A stretch of DNA of 64,000 bases from Nymphalis io (Eukaryota > Arthropoda > Insecta > Lepidoptera > Nymphalidae), in NCBI RefSeq assembly GCF_905147045.1, contig NC_065901.1:5084001-5148000 (forward strand). Reading direction: 5' to 3'. The position numbers and the translations under genes were made by a program. The notes beneath the pieces are model-generated. The model was not told the DNA's origin and did no database searches. It saw only the letters and a program-made list of their open reading frames with translations. Positions 12,046 through 23,205 of this stretch are shown piece after piece. Position 1 is the stretch's first letter. Every line of letters begins with the position of its first letter.

Positions 12046-12887
12046 ATAAAATAAAATATAAGAGGCTATTGAAACACCATCGTTTTATGTTCGAATAATG
12101 TTAAAAGTGTATGGTAAAAGGAGTATTAATGTTTAGTAAGTACGTTTCCTAAGGTAAAAGTCACACCTATAAGTTAATTCCCATATAACATCCTCGATAA
12201 TTTTCGAAGCTCGGATTCGAAGCGGTCGTACAACTTTCGGAATATTTATCTGTAAAGTTAAAGTTTAAAAACCTTAAATTTACATTCGTATGAAAAAATA
12301 GATTATGATTATTTTATTTACGCTTAGCAGAACAGGTGATATTTAATCATTTCTTAAATAAATATAATTAAAAAACATAACACAAACATAAACACTTTCA
12401 CAATTTAATATTATTTTAATTAAGTATTCTGTTCACAATAACACTATATAAAATTATATTAGATTTAACAAGAGCTATTTAAAGATCAATAACACCCAGC
12501 GCTCGTCAAATGTCTCACGAATTCTAAACAACTTATCTTTCTAATTCAAAGCATAATTTATGAGACAATATTTTATTTTACTCTTACGGCACTGGTAATT
12601 CACATTCTAACTAGTGTTAACCAAAATTTAAATAGGAAGTAGGCTCTTACAAGCACTATTGAATTCATCGTCATTTTCAAAGATTAAATGTAAAGAAGCT
12701 ACCACTGGTTTTTAATCTAAAGAAGACGGGGAAGAAACTCGGTAACTTTTGCGACCTATAAATGAGATATTTATGTCAATAAAAATAAAATTGAATTATC
12801 ATTTGTTTCGCACAAAAATCAACGAATGTTAACTCCACAGTTTTTTTTCGTCTATATAAGTCATTTTACAAGTATCTTATGTACGCC
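12046..12887. other. Intergenic DNA, no gene seen
   Basis: AT-rich, no gene or repeat family recognised. Confidence 0.5.
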
Positions 12888-12889
12888 TT

Positions 12890-13202
12890 ATTTTTTTTTT
12901 ATTATTTATAGAATAGGAAGGCGGGCGTTGGTGACCACTTACCATCAGGTGGTCCATATGGACCACCTGATGGTAAGTATAGACATTGGCATGTAAGAAA
13001 TGTTAACCATCGCTTACATCACCAATGCGCCACCAACCTTGGAAACTAAGATGTTATGTCCCTTGTGCCTGTAATTACACTGGCTCACTCACCCTTCAAA
13101 CCGGAACACAAAAATACCAAGTACTGCTGTTTGCGGTAGAATATCTGATGAGTGGGTGGTACCAACCCAGACAAGCTTGCACAAAGCTCTACCACCAGTG
13201 AA
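12890..13202 (-). repeat. Metulj-like SINE, copy m2, with internal palindrome
   Basis: The body from 12979 to 13202 is the standard minus-strand Metulj-like sequence. Towards its 3' end the sequence flips orientation and forms a perfect 42-base palindrome at 12937-12978, before resuming as GAATAGGAAGGCGGG and a T run (12890-12900). Confidence 0.85.
12937..12978. repeat. Perfect 42-bp palindrome inside a SINE
   Basis: ACTTACCATCAGGTGGTCCAT is followed directly by its own reverse complement, with no spacer (centre between 12957 and 12958). The arm sequence is the conserved 3' block of the Metulj-like SINE. Confidence 0.95.
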
Positions 13203-13205
13203 GAC

Positions 13206-15242
13206 TTATTTATCGACATAAATTATAAATTTATTAATTGTAAAATTGATGCATCATCATAACGCTGAGTCTGACAATAATAATAATTAGTATGTATCGA
13301 TTTTAAGATTAGTAGAAATAAATAAAAACACGTGTAACTTCGAGCACAAGAGACATATCATCTTAATCTATTTAAATATATAAAAGTATGATTACCATTT
13401 CTTACAGTACAGTCAGTGTTAACCATCAGGTGGTTTTTTTGCCACATACTTTAAAATAAAAGAAAGTTAAAATAAATTATATCATATTTTAATATAATAC
13501 TTTGGAATAGAACTGGTTGAATAAACAATTTAAGCCAAAACCGGTAGAAGAATGAAAGATAGTCGAGATGAATCCCTGAATGAGCCGTATAAGCTTTGAA
13601 ATATCTCCGGCCTCGCAGCGATCATTTTAAAAGCCAGTTTGAGCTCTGTTTGAAACTTCGATAAAAATCCGATTAAATTTCATACGCCTTTTCACGACAA
13701 AGTGAGGCGGAGCTACAAATATTATAATACAATATTCAATATTTTGGTAAAAATATTCTACAAAGTATCTTTTTAATATGTATATCGTATTATAAAAAAA
13801 ATTGTCACTCGAATATTAAAAATAAATATACACGTCTGAGATTGGGAGATTAGGAGATTCTAGGACTGTAAGATTAGAATATTTTATTTCAATTATATAA
13901 TTATTAGTATAAAGAAATGTTAAATGTAAAACGCATATTATAACAATAGTTTTCAATTTGTACGTATATATTTCGCTTATACTCCTACTTCGTTTACGAT
14001 CGCAATAGCTTTTATCGTTTGCTATTTTAGGATAATTACATTGATATATGAGTTATTGTATCACGTTCGCACACACGCCTATAATATGCACACAAGGATA
14101 CTGCTAATGGATACACCAATGTAAATTGACTCTATATTAGCCAAGTTTATCATTGCCTACTATTTTAATCAAAACATAATACAATGTTTTACTGCTTTTC
14201 TCACACTGGTGTGATTTAAAGGAGTTGTTCCTTTAAATCATTTTATTAAACAAATATATATCTCTCACACAATCACACACACAAACATAAAACTACCGAT
14301 TTTTTTATAAAAACATGTATTATTACTTAATTAAATATTCAATCCTGTATATTTAATCTAGTTATTAAGATAACGTATTTCAATTATAAAGCTTATTTAA
14401 TATATAATCCGAAGGATGTAGTTTTCATAATACTCATATTCATTATCCACCATCATTCGAGGTGTTTTAAATCGTTTTAAATTTTATACATATTGCATAT
14501 TTTGTCTACTAAGCACTTGCCGACCTATTTCCTTAAAACAATCTGTTTCTAACATGAAGGAGATTGACGCTACTCGCCACCGCTAATGAAGTGGTGAGAG
14601 CATCATAGTAAAGTATACTTCACACTCATCGACTATTTTATAAGATTTAAGTTTATACGAAAATAAAAACTTGACTATTAAGAATATTACTGTAAAACAT
14701 TACTGAACTTTAACTAAATGAAAACGCTGATGATTTCTGTAGCATGGGGCTATTATTATTAACAGTGATCAAATTGTGTTAAAGATATTTTTGGGATAGT
14801 CTAGTTTTGTATTGTATAAGTTTTCTCTTTATAAATGAATATTAATTAGAATGTTATGCATGCAGTATGACACAGCACTTATAGTACACTTCGATACATA
14901 ATTTAGGGCGAGCGCTATCTCTCTGCAGCGCTGTCACGGCAACCCCGAGCTCATTTGTCAGAGGTTCTACAGCCCGATTTTTGTTTAAATACTAACTATG
15001 CCTTACGGCTCCTTACACGTAAAACTAGTAAATGTATCACAAACAAATACGCATGTCATAGCCTTCCTCAACAAACTATCCATGTATCGATTTTCGTGAG
15101 ATTGTGCGTTTACGCTTACATATCTCGAGCTTTATAACATTAGTGCAAATTTACTTTTCTAAGCAATTAAATTATCATTTTATATTTGCATGTTATTCAT
15201 TTCGCGAGAAAACGTATACACAAATGTATCCACTTACGCACA
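13206..15242. other. Intergenic DNA, no gene seen
   Basis: AT-rich. Three GC-richer islands (about 13530-13740, 14510-14600 and 14890-14970) have no long open frame or repeat match. Conserved non-coding DNA is possible but untested. A 12-bp-arm hairpin is at 14212-14240. Confidence 0.5.
14212..14240. repeat. Perfect hairpin, 12-bp arms, 5-base loop
   Basis: TGATTTAAAGGA (14212-14223) and its reverse complement (14229-14240) around GTTGT. Confidence 0.8.
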
Positions 15243-15467
15243 AGTACTTGGTAATGTTGTGTTCCGGTTTGAAGGGTGAGTGAGCCAGTGTAATTACAGG
15301 CACAAGGGACATAACATCTTAGTTCCCAAGGTTGGTGGCGCATTGGTGATGTAAGCGATGGTTAACATTTCTTACAATGCCAATGTCTAAGGGCGTTTGG
15401 TGACCACTTACCATCAGGTGGATATGGGCCAAAGGCTCGTCCGCCTTCCTATTCTATAAAAAAAAAA
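15243..15467 (+). repeat. Metulj-like SINE, copy m3 (5'-truncated)
   Basis: It begins inside the family at GTACTTGGTAATGTTGTG and continues to the 3' tail GTGACCACTTACCATCAGG, then TCCGCCTTCCTATTCTATA and an A run (15458-15467). It shows the sense orientation of the family: 3' A tail on the plus strand. Confidence 0.85.
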
Positions 15468-16539
15468 CAAGGGATCGACTCTAAATGGTTTTCATTAAAA
15501 GAAAAAATGACCTTCACCTAACAGAATGACATTGATAAGTTTCTTCTACTATTTTTTGCATGCGTAAGATTTTAAGTAGTTGCAGCGAATCTCGAGTCAA
15601 ATTATAGATCAACATTTCAACGATGTTCCAATGATATGAGAGTACTTAATTTTTATTTGTATTATTATTATTACTTTAAACTTTCTCTCAACCTTATTAT
15701 TATGTTAATCTGAGAACTAATATTTGATTTCTAATGGAACAACGCTTGCCGTAGCTTATTCTCATTAAAGAATAGCCAAGGAACGAATTTACAACTCCAC
15801 GTCGTATGAGACATTTCAAAGCAAACTTTCGTCTATGTAATTAAATTTTCTAATTGATATAACGGTTTGTATAATAATTGCTTTGTTATTGCAGTAAAAC
15901 TTCTTTGGCCCTGGTAAGTGTAAAATAAAATATGATTTTCCAAAAAACCGATGAGATTGGTATAATAAACTTACCATGCTGGTACCTTCAAACATAATGG
16001 CAGCTTGAGACTTAGCGCGCGTCTTTTTTTACAACGCAGTTGAAAAAAAGACGCGCGCATTGCATGGATAAAGGAATATCCTATTATCTTTTAGAAGTCA
16101 GTTCAGAAGGTCGAATGATTGTGTAACGTATAAAACGTTGAATTAAATGTTTCTAACGTGAAATAATTTCTTCTATATATCAAGTGTAATAAGTTTCATA
16201 TTATTGTTGATGTAACGAGATTTCAGTATCATGATGATATGTTTTATCCACTTTAATTTAATTGTAACAGCCTCGTTCACAGCAATGCGGACTTATTATT
16301 CGTGACGAGTCAGGAATTACGGAATCATTTGGTTGCTTAACATAAACGGATTTGTCACAGTTGTTTTCTGTTGTTTTATTTTTGTAGGTCATTTATATTT
16401 GAGACTTGTATATAATGAGGTATATTATACGATGAATAAAAACAATACAATATTATAATTAACTTCTATATACACATGCGGTAAAACTCTCACATAAACA
16501 GATTTTATGATATACATAATTAGAATATAACGTTTTAAG
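15468..16539. other. Intergenic DNA with a strong GC-rich hairpin
   Basis: No gene supported. The feature that stands out is the hairpin at 16015-16058. Confidence 0.5.
16015..16058. repeat. Perfect 16-bp-arm hairpin with GCGCGC ends
   Basis: GCGCGCGTCTTTTTTT (16015-16030) pairs perfectly with 16043-16058. The 12-base loop can itself pair CAAC (16032-16035) with GTTG (16039-16042). The GC-rich arm ends contrast with the AT-rich flanks. The function is unknown. Confidence 0.9.
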
Positions 16540-17320
16540 AATTTTTTTTATTTTTTGTTTTCACGCTGGAAAACGCATTACGCGTTTCCCCCAGGGGAAC
16601 AATGGGGTGGTATGTGGGACTCGCTGATGTCCAGGGCGCCCAGTGCACCTCGAATATCGGAATACTTGCGCATGCTACCGTGGCGCTCTGATGGACGGCC
16701 TGCTAAGCGAGCCTCCATTCTCTAGAGGGGAATTCCAGGGTACTGAGAACCACTTTACTTTATACTTTTTTGTATACCACAATGAGAAAAAAAAAACAAA
16801 ACATGTTTACAGCCTAAATAAAAGTAGCATACAATTTTGGCGACCTTATCGCTACATAGCGATCTCTTCCAGGCAACCAACGACTTAGTAATAACTCATT
16901 AGTTATGAGGTAGGTGGTGCTGTAATAATAAATGAAATAACATTAATCTATAATTAAAACAAACTAATAAACAAATGTAAATATAAACTACACATATTAT
17001 ATATAAAATAAATTATATTATGAATACATATAGAATTACTAATATATAATATAATATATACTATATATATAATAACATATACACCCTAGGACCCTAGGGA
17101 GAAGGTGCCTAGAGTGTCTCTTTCTTCTCCCCGGTCCTCTGCGGTAAATCACCTGCTTTACCGCAGAGGACTGCTGCGCGGCCTCCTTCTGCGATATCAC
17201 ACTTTCACAGAAGGAGACCATTTCCGAACACAATCCTTGCTTCTGAGCATCGCGTTGATGATGCTCCCAGGAACCAGGAACCTTCGTAGGCTTACAAAGA
17301 ATCGACAAAAATTTTGTTCA
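16540..17320 (-). mobile_element. R1-like LINE remnant, 3' part only, itself interrupted
   Basis: 16557-16753 matches the 3' UTR of the R1-like element at 18567-18815 (AAACGCATTACGCGTTTCCC and following). 17091-17320 matches its last coding part, with minus-strand residues CSEMVSFCE and RRGPGRR matching CWSEMVSFCEN and RRRRPGRR. Between them, about 16754-17090 is unrelated AT-rich DNA, apparently a later insertion. A T run at 16539-16554 may be the minus-strand poly(A). Confidence 0.75.
17134..17171. repeat. Perfect 15-bp-arm hairpin inside R1-like remnant
   Basis: GTCCTCTGCGGTAAA (17134-17148) and its reverse complement (17157-17171) with an 8-base loop. The intact relative at about 18880-18910 lacks this inverted copy, so it arose locally. 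Confidence 0.85.
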
Positions 17321-17578
17321 AATCGGATCAATGGTTAAGGACCGCATAGACAAACATATCAAACGCATAAAAACATTCATTTTTATTATAATTAAAGATT
17401 GATTATGAATAGAACATTCACATAAGTTCTTAATAGTAAAACATATAAGATACAGAAAGTTTTACCTTTAAGAAAAACCAATAGACTTAATATTTGAAAA
17501 ATTTTACCGTAAATAAAAATAAGAATATTCGTTTAAAAACTTAGAAAATATGAAATGATATCTGATAATCCTCTTTGG

Positions 17579-17818
17579 TTATAAAGTTTCAAGTATATTT
17601 CCCATCACGGATAAATATTTGCACTGCCAATATGTTTCCACCGTAATGTTGTTTTTTATCCACAGGGTCGCTTGAAGCCACATACATAATTCACGTCTAT
17701 TTTCCGGGGGAACGCATAAACCACTTTTTTCCTCCTTCCACAAACAATCTCTTAAACCGATGTGAAATCGATACAATATATAAGTCAAAATATTAATGAG
17801 ACATATCGAATAAAACAA
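17579..17818 (-). CDS. Unassigned open frame, possible exon
   Basis: A 79-codon open frame on the minus strand. It is noticeably less AT-rich than its surroundings and rich in Cys and Trp (for example RDCLWKEE, CMWLQATLW, YWQCKYL). A possible 3' splice acceptor (TTTAAG) sits before the RDCLW segment, and the frame ends in TAA at 17579-17581. I do not recognise the family. It could be a terminal exon of an unknown gene, part of an unlisted transposon, or chance. Confidence 0.25.
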   Translation of the reverse strand: MFYSICLINILTYILYRFHIGLRDCLWKEEKSGLCVPPENRRELCMWLQATLWIKNNITVETYWQCKYLSVMGNILETL

Positions 17819-18192
17819 TTTATAATTTAAATTATATTTTTCAATGGTGTAGACGGATTGACTATATATTTATTTATTTATTTAAAAATTTAAAATTATT
17901 GCAGTTCTGTGGCAATTGCAATGCTAACTTGTTGAAACAAATGTGCCAGTGTTTTTATTGTTTTTTTTTTATACATGTAAATGAAACGTATTAAATGAAA
18001 AAATATAGAAATATCATTGACGGATAATTTAAAAATGCGTTTGAAAATGTATTGACCAGACTATCGTTTTTTTACTTGGGAATACCTTTTGGTGATCTGA
18101 TATGACTCACGTACAGACGGAATTAAAACATATGTTTTATGGTCCTTAGTATTTTCTATTGTTATTGATTATTAAACAACCTGACAGTATTA

Positions 18193-18241
18193 AAGTTCAC
18201 AATATAAATAAAATCATTTATGTTATTTATATTGTGAACTT
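18193..18241. repeat. Perfect 19-bp-arm AT-rich hairpin
   Basis: AAGTTCACAATATAAATAA (18193-18211) is repeated inverted at 18223-18241 around an 11-base loop. Confidence 0.85.
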
Positions 18242-18435
18242 AATGAGAAACACTTAAATTAATTACTCACTAAAGTTCTACACCAATTTTTTTATTATAT
18301 ATATTTTTTTAAATAAATAGATATTTACAAGTATTATATTGTTGTTGTGTCATACCGCACGTAGGTTTCCGCAAACCAATGTTTTACCTATTATTTACTC
18401 TCAAACTCCAATGCGTTAGCAGTCCTAAATTTTTT

Positions 18436-18560
18436 TATAGTTTAGGTAGGCGGATGAGCGAGCATATGGGCCACTGGATGGTAAGTGGGTACCAACGCTC
18501 AGACATTTGTATTGTAAGAAATGTTAACCATTGCTTACATCACCAATGCGCCACCAACCT
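18436..18560 (-). repeat. Metulj-like SINE m4, part 1 (split by R1-like insertion)
   Basis: The 3' half of a minus-strand Metulj-like SINE, from the GGCGGATGAGCGAGCATATG block to CACCAATGCGCCACCAACC. The other half resumes at 20336. Confidence 0.85.
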
Positions 18561-20336
18561 TTTTTTTTGTCGCTGGAAAAACGCATTACGCGTTTCCCCC
18601 ACAGGACAAGTGGTATGTGGGGCTCGCCGATGTCCGAAGCGCCGAATGCACCCCGAACAACGGAATACCCACTAAAAAACCAGTGGTACCCTTTCCGTCA
18701 TAACAAGGAGCGCCACGGGATCGTTTGCGCATTCTATCACGATGCTCTGACGGGCGGCCTGCCTATGCAGGCCTCCATTCTCTAGGGGGATTATCAGGGT
18801 ACTGAGAACCACCCTAGTCCCGGCGACGCCTATTGTGGCGGAGAGAGAAGGTGCGCATAGCGCCTCATTCTTCTCCCCGGTCTTCTTCGGCGAAGCAGGT
18901 TTGCAGCGGCGTCCCCTTCCCGCTCCCGCTCCGCGGCATCCTTCTTCGACATCACATTTTCACAGAAAGAGACCATTTCCGACCAGCACTCCTTGCTTCC
19001 GAGCATCGCGTTGATGATGCTCGGCAAGGAGAGGTCTCCGCCGATAAGTGCCGCCAGGGAATGCCTTTGGGGCCCCCACGCGGCACACTCCTTCAGGGTG
19101 TGTTGTGCCGTGTCGATTGGAACACCACACTCGTGGCAGGAAGGTGACATTTCCTGCCGTGCTATCTTGTGCAGGTACTTACCGAAGCAGCCGTGTCCGG
19201 TAAGTACCTGCGTCAACCTAAACGAGAGCTTGCCTCGTTTTCTTTTGACCCAGCGACTCAAGTGGGGATGTACCGCCTCCACTGACGCCAGGTCCGCTGT
19301 GGGGGACCCCAGATCCGCCTCTCATCAGGCTAGTAGGGCTTGCTGGGCTAGAGCCCTGATCCGCCCGACATCCGCTGACCATGGACGGTCGCCGCGCTCT
19401 CGCGCCTCGGCCCGGAAGTGGTACACTTCTGCGAGCACCTCCGCCTGGAGTTCCCAGGGTGGATCGCCCGCGAGGAGCGTCGCCACTGTCCAAGGCACCG
19501 TACGATACCCTCTTATCGTTCTTACCGCTATAACCCTCTGCGGCCTCCGTAGGAGGGCCCGGTTTTGACCGGACCCATATTGGGGCACCGTACAGTGCCA
19601 TCGACCTCACTACGCCGGCATAGAGGCACCGACATAGCGATCTCGGTCCTCCCACGTTGGGTAGGAGGCGACCCAAGGCGGCAGTTGTGTTGTGAGTTGC
19701 ACGAAGTGCTGCCTAAAGCTCCATCGCCCGTCCAGGATCAGGCCCAGATACTTCATCTGGGCCTGGACCCTGATCACCGTCCCCTGGACGGTGATACTCG
19801 CCCCCCGAGGGGGGCCTCTCCGTGGACCGTGGAAGAGGAGAGCCTCCGTTTTGGACATGGAGACTCTCAGGCCCAGCATTTCCATTCGGTCCACAGTCAA
19901 AGTTGTTCCAACTTCGGCCAGTTGAAACTTCGGCAGGCTTCCCCAAAGTCCCACCTCGTCGCGGAAATGAGGGTATCGTCTGCGTAACACAACACACCCG
20001 TACCGGGAAGGACGAGTGCCTTCAGAAGCCAATCAAAGCCGATGTTCCAAAGAATTGGGCCGAGAACCGACCCCTGTGGAACGCCGCAGCCTACCCGACG
20101 CCGGACCAACATCCCATCGCCTCCTGCCCATACGACCTCCCGATCCTGGAGGTACGCCTCCAACAATCTCCTCAGATAATCTCCGAGTCTTCAGGGCGTT
20201 CAAGACGTCGATCGTTGAACGGCCCGACCTGAAACCGAACTGAGCTTCCGAGAGACCCGGAACGGCCTCGTCGAGGTGTTGAACGAGACGAGCTACGAGA
20301 ATCTTCTCAAACAATTTGCCCGTCTCGTTCAGTAGC
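18559..20336 (-). mobile_element. R1-clade non-LTR retrotransposon, 5'-truncated, inserted in a SINE
   Basis: It lies on the minus strand with its poly(A) as a T run at 18559-18567 and a 3' UTR at about 18568-18830. Upstream are broken RT reading frames to 20336. R1-type features are FGFRSGRSTIDVLNA, GVPQGSVLGPILWNIGFDWL, CYADDTLIS and a C-terminal C-H-C zinc motif. It interrupts Metulj-like SINE m4, whose halves lie on each side. It is much GC-richer than its surroundings. Confidence 0.85.
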
Positions 20337-20338
20337 AC
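18830..20338 (-). pseudogene. R1-clade reverse transcriptase pseudogene
   Basis: The frames follow one another in several registers: 20338 to about 20170 (fingers, FGFRSGRSTIDVLNA), 20166-19897 (GVPQGSVLGP; CYADD, catalytic Asp pair kept), 20032-19610 (thumb, QMKYLGLILDGRWSF), 19588-19325, and 19282-18830. The last holds a C-terminal zinc knuckle, CHECG then H-T-L-K-E-C, as in R1 proteins. Between the fingers block and the LEAYLQDREV block the palm segment that normally holds the first catalytic Asp is missing, so there is an internal deletion besides the frameshifts. The protein cannot be functional. Confidence 0.8.
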
Positions 20339-20500
20339 TTGGGAAATAAGATGTTATGTCCATTGTACCTGTAATTACACTGACTCACACCCTTTAAACT
20401 GGAACACAACAATACCAAGTACTACTGTTTTGCGGTAGAATATCTGATGAGTGGTTGGTGCCTACCCAGACGAGCTTGCACAAAGCATTACCACCAGTAT
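20336..20500 (-). repeat. Metulj-like SINE m4, part 2
   Basis: It continues the interrupted SINE from CTTGGGAAATAAGATGTTAT to the 5' end ACTGGTGGTAATGC (minus-strand reading). Confidence 0.85.
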
Positions 20501-21534
20501 ACGAAGTGTAAGCTCTGACGACTTCCAAAGTTCCTAGATGCTTCGGACAATTTTGCGTTAGAAAACCCTAATATTTTTTTGATAAATCGTACCAGGTACG
20601 AATCCAAGACCAGCCAGTTATCATGGCGAAAAACGTTTATTTTATTTAAAAAAATACTTAATTCAATATATTTGTAAGATATGTTTTTGCATAAGTATAA
20701 TTTTATTTCTATTTCTTACATTTAAACATACATAAAAATTGGAAGTAATGACATGAAAGTGTCATTGAAGCCTTCCATAATTTAGGAGCAAAAGTCAATG
20801 AATACAATAAATAAACAATAAATTTGCGACCTTATTTGAGATAATTAGAGCTCATGAATAATATCAAAGGAATCTGGATTACGAAAGCCATTCAACGTGA
20901 TGACGGTGAAAATTCCTTTTGCATAAATCAATGTTTCGTTACGATAATTCACTCATAAACATTGAATAAGAACAGACTTTCGTATTTGTATTTTTATAAG
21001 GACCTCCGAATGAAGCAATCAAACATTCCAGGCAATTATTGATGCCTTATTAAATATTAAGTAACGATATATATATTGAGGAGTTTTTAAACACTCCGAT
21101 CTTAATCTTGAGTAAGAAAGTAGTGAAATGAAAGTATGTGGTTTATATCTTAGAAAATAGTCTCCACCCATTGAATATCAGCTCGTATACAAAAATACTC
21201 ATTTATCATAAAACTTGTGTCATAAATAATTCCTTGTTGTATAATTTTACGTAATATGAAAACGCATGATACAAGTTACTCTTTCATATATATTTACAAT
21301 AATCATATATTGATAAGGACAGTGATAGGTAATGCATAATCATAAGCAGTAATAAAAAGCTTTAAATGACTTACTAAAATATATGTTTCCTAAATTGAAT
21401 TGAAGTCGAAAAGTGTTCACGCGCGTCATAGACGCATCACAACTTTGAAGTGAAATAATTAATAAAGAAACCGATAAAGTTTGAGCTGAACTGAACCAGT
21501 GGCTAGAAGACGTATATCTTAAACGTAGATTGCA
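20501..21534. other. Intergenic DNA, no gene seen
   Basis: AT-rich with no supported feature. Confidence 0.5.
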
Positions 21535-21745
21535 TCTTAAAACCCGATGAATTTTCAAGTGTCTTAATTTGTGTTTATCATTCATCTCATGCGGTGGCAG
21601 TGGACAAACCAAACATCGGTGATGAACCAAAACATCGTAAGGAAACTTATATTTTTCAGATGCAACGTGGTGGAATTTATTCCAAACCTTATCTTTAAAT
21701 GAAGAGGCTGCTGCTGTAGCAATGGCACATTTACAGGATGTTAAT
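21535..21745 (+). repeat. Diverged family c SINE
   Basis: It carries CCCGATGAATTTTCAAGTG, an ATTCATCTCATGC block and the GTGGTGGAATTTATTCCAAACC block of family c, with many changes. The tRNA-like head is missing or degraded. Confidence 0.6.
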
Positions 21746-21835
21746 TTTTTGGACAAAGTTTGAGTTTCAATATTACGCAGTATTGAAACTATTGAAATTT
21801 ATTATTATTAATGATTAATTTTTAATCTTATTTGT

Positions 21836-21966
21836 CACGTTAATTAAATGTAAAAAACTAACCGACTAGGGTTAGTCACTAATATTTAATCGGCCACTAT
21901 TGTACACATATTGATGAGGTTCTACCCAGACGGGCAAAACCGGCTAGCACAAAGTCCTTCCACCAA
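21836..21966 (-). repeat. Metulj-like SINE fragment m5
   Basis: It matches the 5' part of the family in minus orientation (TACCCAGACGGGCAAAACC, then CACAAAGTCCTTCCACCA). Old copy. Confidence 0.5.
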
Positions 21967-23205
21967 TAAACTAAATAAATGCTATAAGCTTGGATCCATT
22001 TGTATGTTCGAGCTAGTCAAAAGTTCTAAAAGTAGCCTGATTTTAGCTTCGAAAGAAAAGCACATAGTCATTCATCCTACCCATCTTCGTTTAAATCTAA
22101 TCCGATCTTTCTCTCGACAAAAATACATTAACATTTAGCCAAAATATTTGTATAAATTTTAGATATTGTTTTTTTTATTTTAAGTATGCTAATACTGATT
22201 AATATACCAATATCCGTTTTCCCTCACTACATGAAAGAAATAATTATGCAAATTGATAAACGATGAGGCGGGTTAAGTAAAGGTAAGTATGCTAAACCAC
22301 AATTTTGCATATTGATATGAAAATCTACTTACCTACGTGTACGTTTAGAAGTTAGAATAATTTTTGCTATTCGAATTTTCATTCGTTATAAAATCATACA
22401 TTTAAATTAATTTAACGCAAACGTTAGTTTCAAAGTAAAACACCTGCGATGTGACTAGAATTTTCACAATTTATGCAAACTGTCATAATTTTACTGCTAG
22501 AATTTAATAACAAACTTGTTTGATGTTAAAGCTTTTTTCATCGAGGGATTAAACGCATGTTGTTTATACAAAGACATTTGATTAGTACAATCTACAAACT
22601 AATCCACGAATAACTTGTAACATCACGTTCCCTTTATTTTATCTACAACATGTATATCGATTGTCATCGTCATATCGATTTAGATTGTGAATGTATGTTC
22701 GAAATGAGTTTTATCGAAGTGAAATATGTTTAATATTTTTTAATACTAATAAATTCATTAACTCATTTAAAGATTAAACAATGGAACAAGATTAAAAAAC
22801 AGACAAGATATACAATTTTTCATCTTTCTAGGAAACTGATCCACACCTCTGGTGACCCAAGAACTGGCGCTTGGTTTATTCAAAGGCTAGCAGTTTAGAG
22901 AGAAAATTGCAAATGTGTCCAGGGTACAGCACAAGACAATCTATTGGACTACGTATTTTTTATAATTTGTCTGTTAAGTTTTATTTTATGTTGGTGCATC
23001 CAATTTCGAATGCAAGGCTTTTTTACCTAAAGGTAGGACATTGTACAGGCCGTCTGGATAAGTACGTTTTACTCATTAATTATCCCACCAAGATACATCA
23101 ATACTTTATATAACTTTACATCGTTTTGAAAGACGAATAAACCAGTTTCATCAATAGCAAAAGGTCATAATATTTTTGGTCATTGTTTAATGGCGGTGTC
23201 TTTTT
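21967..23205. other. Intergenic DNA, no gene seen
   Basis: AT-rich. An 80-codon frame at 22871-23113 has no recognisable features and was not accepted. Confidence 0.5.

Larger units (their letters stand above)
17333..18430. other. Intergenic DNA with one candidate exon
   Basis: AT-rich. It contains the unassigned open frame at 17579-17818 (minus) and an AT-rich 19-bp-arm hairpin at 18193-18241. Confidence 0.5.
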
